Shown here: piece after piece, positions 14,199 through 17,184 of the stretch | Position numbering within the stretch: position 1 is the first letter of the stretch | How the letters are laid out: every line of letters starts with the position of its first letter | Source of the DNA: Schlegelella_A sp036272325 | Lineage (GTDB): Bacteria > Pseudomonadota > Gammaproteobacteria > Burkholderiales > Burkholderiaceae_C | DNA length: 17,184 nucleotides | Assembly: GCA_036272325.1 (NCBI GenBank) | Contig: DATAYY010000107.1 | Span: 1-17,184, forward strand | Reading direction: 5' to 3' | Notes under the pieces: model-generated | What the model was told of the DNA's origin: nothing | Database searches by the model: none | What the model saw: the letters and a program-made list of their open reading frames with translations, nothing else | Made by a program: the position numbers and the translations under genes

Positions 14199-15264
14199 CG
14201 ACGCCCCGGTCGATGCGTCCGCGCAGATCGTTGCCGACGTCGGCCCGATGCCCGACATCGGTCGCCACGAAGCCGGCGGCTGGCTCGTCCCGGCGGCGGC
14301 GGCGCTCGCCGTCGCCGCTTTGCCGCTCGTCGTGTCGCCGTACGCGCAGGACCTCGTCGTTCGCATCGCGGTCTACGCGATCTTCGCCCTCAGCCTCGAG
14401 CTGCTCGTCGGCGCGACCGGACTCGTCAGCCTCGGCCACGCCGCGTTTCTGGGCATCGGCGCCTACGTCACCGTTCTCGCCTCGGGCGACGGCGGCGCAT
14501 CGCTCGCGTTCCTGGTGCCGCTCGCGATCGGCGCCGCCGCCGCCTATGCGGTCGTCGTCGGGGCACTGAGCCTGCGCACGCGCGGCGTCTACTTCATCAT
14601 GGTCACGCTCGCGTTCGCGCAGATGGCGTACTTCGTCGTCCACGACACCAAGGCCGGCGGCGGCAGCGACGGCATCTTCCTCTACGCCAAGCCGACGCTC
14701 GCGATCGGCCGGACGACGCTCGTCGATCTCGGCGAGCGGATGACGCTCTACTACGCCGTCCTCGCCGCGCTGGTCGCGACGTATGCGTTCATCGCGATGC
14801 TGCTGCGCTCGCGCTTCGGCCACGCGCTCGCCGGCATCCGCGTCAACGAACAGCGCATGCGCGCAGCGGGCTTTCCGACAACGCCGTACAAGCTCGCCGC
14901 GTTCACCGTCGCGGGCGCGCTCGCCGGCCTCGCCGGCCTCCTGCTCGCGGTCAAGGACGGCGCCGTCAACCCGGAGCTGCTGTCGTGGCACGAGTCGGGC
15001 GCGGTGCTGCTGATGCTGATCTTCGGCGGCATCGGGAGCCTGCGCGGTGCCGTCCTCGGCGCCGTCGTGTTCACCCTGCTGAAGGAGCTGTTCCAGTCGG
15101 AAGCGCTGTTCGGCCCAATCGCGCAGCACTGGCAGTTGACGCTCGGCCTCGCGATCATCGCCTTCGTCGCCGCGCTGCCGCGCGGGCTCATCGGCCTCGG
15201 CGCGAGGCTGCGCGCGCTGGCGCGCGAACGTGGCGCGCACTCTGCGCGGCGAACGGCATCATGA
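14188..15264 (+). CDS. LivM-type ABC permease
   Basis: A 358-residue second permease half of the LivM class. A hydrophilic N-terminal extension of about 30 residues precedes the membrane segments. Family signatures: FALSLELLVGATGLVSLGHA then AFLGIGAY, GVYFIMVTLAFAQMAYFVV, and the coupling-loop motif RVNEQRMRAAGFPTTPYKL. FGGIGSLRGAVLGA marks the last core segments. The start is a GTG at 14188 inside the end of the previous permease gene (11-base overlap) with GAGGGG about ten bases upstream. The stop overlaps the ATPase start as ATGA. These overlaps show a single, tightly coupled transcription unit. Nothing looks truncated. Confidence 0.93.
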   Translation: MAPDDAPVDASAQIVADVGPMPDIGRHEAGGWLVPAAAALAVAALPLVVSPYAQDLVVRIAVYAIFALSLELLVGATGLVSLGHAAFLGIGAYVTVLASGDGGASLAFLVPLAIGAAAAYAVVVGALSLRTRGVYFIMVTLAFAQMAYFVVHDTKAGGGSDGIFLYAKPTLAIGRTTLVDLGERMTLYYAVLAALVATYAFIAMLLRSRFGHALAGIRVNEQRMRAAGFPTTPYKLAAFTVAGALAGLAGLLLAVKDGAVNPELLSWHESGAVLLMLIFGGIGSLRGAVLGAVVFTLLKELFQSEALFGPIAQHWQLTLGLAIIAFVAALPRGLIGLGARLRALARERGAHSARRTAS

Positions 15265-16058
15265 GCGCGGTCCTCGCCGAAGCCGCCGACGGCCCGCGCG
15301 CAGCGCCAGCGTCACGACCGCTGCTCGAGGCGATCGGCCTCGGCCGGCGCTTTCGCGGTCTCGCCGCGGTCGACAACGTCTCGCTCGACCTCGCTGTCGG
15401 CGAGATCCACGCCGTCATCGGCACCAACGGCGCGGGCAAGTCGACGCTCGTCAACATGCTCTCGGGCGAGCTTGCGCCGAGCGCCGGCACCATCCGCTTC
15501 GACAGCGTCGACATCACGCGTTGGTCGCAGCCGCGCCGCGCCCGCGCCGGCATCGGCCGCAGCTATCAGCGAACAACGATTTTCGGCGACTTCAGCGTCG
15601 TCGAGAACTGCCGCCTCGCGGCGCAGGCGAGCGCTCCGCACGCGTGGCGAGTCTGGCAGCCAGCGGCGCGCGACGCGCGCGGCGTCGCGGTCGCAGAGCG
15701 CGCGCTCGCCGCCGCCGGCCTCGACGGCGACGCCGGCCGCACGGCGGCGGCACTCAGCCACGGCGCGAAGCGCCAGCTCGAGATCGCGATGTGCCTCGCG
15801 ACCGCTCCGCGTGCGCTCCTCCTCGACGAACCGCTCGCCGGCATGGGCGCCGAGGAGACCGGGCGCATGCTCGACCTGCTCGTCGGCCTGAAGGAGGGCC
15901 ACGCGATCCTGCTCGTCGAGCACGACATGGACGCGGTCTTTCGCATCGCCGACCGCATCACCGTGATGGTCAACGGCCAGGTCATCGCGAGCGACACGCC
16001 GGAGCAGATCCGCACCGACCGCGCCGTCCAGCTCGCGTATCTCGGCGACGCGCATTGA
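15261..16058 (+). CDS. LivG-type ABC transporter ATPase
   Basis: A 265-residue cytoplasmic ATPase of the LivG class. Walker A GTNGAGKST at 54-62, Q-loop around SYQRTTIF (101-108), signature LSHGAKRQLEIA beginning at 165, Walker B LLLDEP at 186-191, and the switch histidine His221 in VEHD. The signature has Ala where many family members have Glu (LSHGEKRQ-like), a change also tolerated in this class. About 20 residues precede the usual LivG N-terminus and look disordered. The ATG shares four bases (ATGA) with the permease stop. It pairs with the LivF-type ATPase that follows after seven bases. Confidence 0.94.
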   Translation: MSAVLAEAADGPRAAPASRPLLEAIGLGRRFRGLAAVDNVSLDLAVGEIHAVIGTNGAGKSTLVNMLSGELAPSAGTIRFDSVDITRWSQPRRARAGIGRSYQRTTIFGDFSVVENCRLAAQASAPHAWRVWQPAARDARGVAVAERALAAAGLDGDAGRTAAALSHGAKRQLEIAMCLATAPRALLLDEPLAGMGAEETGRMLDLLVGLKEGHAILLVEHDMDAVFRIADRITVMVNGQVIASDTPEQIRTDRAVQLAYLGDAH

Positions 16059-16065
16059 GGCAACG

Positions 16066-16776
16066 ATGAGTGCGCTGCTCGACATCGCCGACCTGCACGC
16101 CCGCTACGGCGACAGCCACGTCCTGCGCGGCGTCACGCTGCAGCTCGCCGCCGGCCGCTCGCTCGGCCTGCTCGGCAGGAACGGCATGGGCAAGACGACG
16201 CTGATCCGCACCGCGCTCGGCTACGTGCGCGCGACCGGGGGCAGTGTCGCCTGGCAAGGCCTTGCCGTGACCGGCGCGCCGCCCGAGCGGATGGCGCGTC
16301 TGGGCGTCGGCTACGTGCCCGAAGGGCGCGGCATCTTCGCCAACCTCTCGGTGCGCGAGAACCTCCTCATGTGCGCGCGTGCCGGCGCCGACGGCCGCCG
16401 CGAGTGGACGCTCGAGCGCGTCCTCGCGACCTTCCCGCGCCTCGCCGAGCGGCTCGGTCACGGCGGCCAGCAGCTCTCGGGCGGCGAGCAGCAAATGCTC
16501 GCGATCGGCCGCGCGCTCCTCACCAATCCGCTCCTGCTGATCCTCGACGAGGCGACCGAAGGCCTCGCACCGTTCGTCGTCGCCGAGATCTGGCGAACGA
16601 TCGCGACGATCCGCACGAGCGGCATCGCCACCCTGATCGTCGACCGCAACGCGCACGCGGTGCTCGCCCACACCGACGACGCCGTCGTCCTCGAAAAGGG
16701 CCGCGTCGTCCTGGCCGGAACGTCGGCCGAGCTCGAGGCCGATCGCGAGGCGCTGACGCGCACGCTCGGCGTCTGA
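16066..16776 (+). CDS. LivF-type ABC transporter ATPase
   Basis: A 236-residue ATPase of the LivF class and the partner of the LivG-type subunit. Walker A GRNGMGKTT at 37-45, the LivF-typical YVPEGRGIFANLSVREN (83-99), signature LSGGEQQMLAIGRAL from 137, and Walker B LLILDEATEGLAP at 157-169. The switch position reads IVDRN (191-195) instead of the LivF norm VEQN; the related IVDKN form occurs in other Liv-type systems, so I do not treat it as inactivating. It starts seven bases after the previous stop with GAGG in the gap. It ends the core importer, and 44 bp separate it from the ABM-fold gene. Confidence 0.94.
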   Translation: MSALLDIADLHARYGDSHVLRGVTLQLAAGRSLGLLGRNGMGKTTLIRTALGYVRATGGSVAWQGLAVTGAPPERMARLGVGYVPEGRGIFANLSVRENLLMCARAGADGRREWTLERVLATFPRLAERLGHGGQQLSGGEQQMLAIGRALLTNPLLLILDEATEGLAPFVVAEIWRTIATIRTSGIATLIVDRNAHAVLAHTDDAVVLEKGRVVLAGTSAELEADREALTRTLGV

Positions 16777-16820
16777 GCCGCCGTAGACTGCGCTTCGCCC
16801 ATCCGCGCCGGAGCCGTACC

Positions 16821-17123
16821 ATGATTCTCGAAGTCGCCGACATCCGCATCACGCCCGGCAAGAACGCCGAATTCGAGACGGCGATCGCGCGCGGTCTCGG
16901 CACCGTCCTGCCGCGCGCTACCGGCTTCGTCGCGCACCAGGTGCAGCGAGGCATCGAGTCGCCCGATCGCTATCTGCTCATGATCTGGTGGCACTCGGTC
17001 GAGAACCACACCGTCGACTTTCGCCAAGGTCCCCTCTTCGCCGAGTGGCGCTCGCACATCGGCCAGTTCCTCGCGTCGCCGCCGCAGGTCGAGCACTTCG
17101 ACCTCGCGCTCGAGTCTGCCTGA
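16821..17123 (+). CDS. small ABM-fold (antibiotic biosynthesis monooxygenase-like) protein
   Basis: A 100-residue protein of the ABM dimeric alpha-beta barrel family. Matching features are an N-terminal strand MILEVADIRITPGK, a helix to about 32, a strand with GFVAHQVQRGIESPDRYLLM, the WWHSVENHTVDFRQGPLF segment and a C-terminal helix/strand. Family members range from cofactor-free oxygenases to heme-degrading and purely structural proteins, and sequence alone does not say which this is. His40, Trp54/Trp55 and His56 are the polar/aromatic residues most likely to line the pocket. GGAG lies upstream of the ATG at 16821. It follows the importer by 44 bp in the same direction and is probably part of the operon; a role in handling an aromatic substrate is only inferred. 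Confidence 0.82.
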   Translation: MILEVADIRITPGKNAEFETAIARGLGTVLPRATGFVAHQVQRGIESPDRYLLMIWWHSVENHTVDFRQGPLFAEWRSHIGQFLASPPQVEHFDLALESA

Positions 17124-17184
17124 CGCGCTCCACTCGACCTCGCAAGACTCGTCGCGCAGATCGAGCGTGCAAAGCCGCGTGCAG
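17124..17184. other. no recognisable feature at right edge
   Basis: The last 61 bases follow the ABM-fold gene. I see no terminator hairpin, start of a further gene or repeat; the operon may continue beyond the window. Confidence 0.4.

Noticed and set aside
13302..15240. Long antisense frames opposite the two permease genes
   Set aside because: Low-complexity charged sequences that mirror the codon bias of membrane-protein genes; no family resemblance or ribosome sites.
16636..16650. Loss of the usual switch residue in the LivF-type ATPase (IVDRN) as evidence of inactivity
   Set aside because: Similar IVDKN forms occur in Liv-type ATPases and all other ATP-binding motifs are intact.
1..17184. 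tRNA, rRNA, CRISPR arrays, insertion sequences or phage genes
   Set aside because: None seen: no regularly spaced repeats, transposase or integrase motifs, or tRNA-like cloverleaf on either strand by eye.

Overview
The window is high-GC DNA with coding tightly packed on both strands. It is organised around aerobic, CoA-dependent benzoate degradation, the 'box' (benzoyl-CoA oxidation) pathway. Gene content and style point to a betaproteobacterium, probably of the Burkholderiales or Rhodocyclales type. The indicators are BoxR with its shikimate-kinase-like domain, a BoxA/B/C set, a benzoate-CoA ligase, a Liv-type ABC importer and a TIGR03118 (PEP-CTERM-associated) secreted protein. This assignment is inference from gene families; there is no rRNA or other marker in the window.

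Layout. (1) 1-987, minus: a secreted TIGR03118-family protein, cut off by the window edge. (2) 1163-6576, minus: boxR-boxC-boxB-boxA in one direction, with a good sigma70-type promoter for boxCBA whose -35 overlaps the boxR stop codon. (3) 6670-9935, plus: divergent from boxR, a compact operon of benzoate-CoA ligase, an alpha/beta hydrolase and an AraC-family regulator. (4) 9966-11825, minus: a tannase/feruloyl-esterase-family exported protein with an Ala-Pro linker. (5) 12094-17123, plus: a complete high-affinity importer of the branched-chain amino acid/aromatic acid class (binding protein, two permeases, two ATPases), followed by a small ABM-fold protein. No gap of 300 bases or more lacks a gene; the longest is 268 bp (11826-12093).

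How it fits together. The importer probably brings in benzoate or a related aromatic acid. BclA makes benzoyl-CoA. BoxA/BoxB epoxidise the ring, and BoxC hydrolytically opens it to 3,4-dehydroadipyl-CoA semialdehyde plus formate. BoxR probably senses benzoyl-CoA and represses both divergent units. The usual next enzyme, the BoxD aldehyde dehydrogenase, and the later beta-oxidation steps are not in the window. The tannase-family protein could release aromatic acids from esters outside the cytoplasm; its substrate cannot be read from sequence.

The enzymes are a known pathway and I do not see a wholly new system. The most interesting material is regulatory. Both box promoters share TGCA-type boxes abutting the -35, the boxR start looks leaderless under a perfect TATAAT, and two CTATCGAA repeats 20 bp apart plus a strong hairpin lie between the esterase and importer genes. 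The esterase also appears to have lost most of its family's calcium-binding aspartates.
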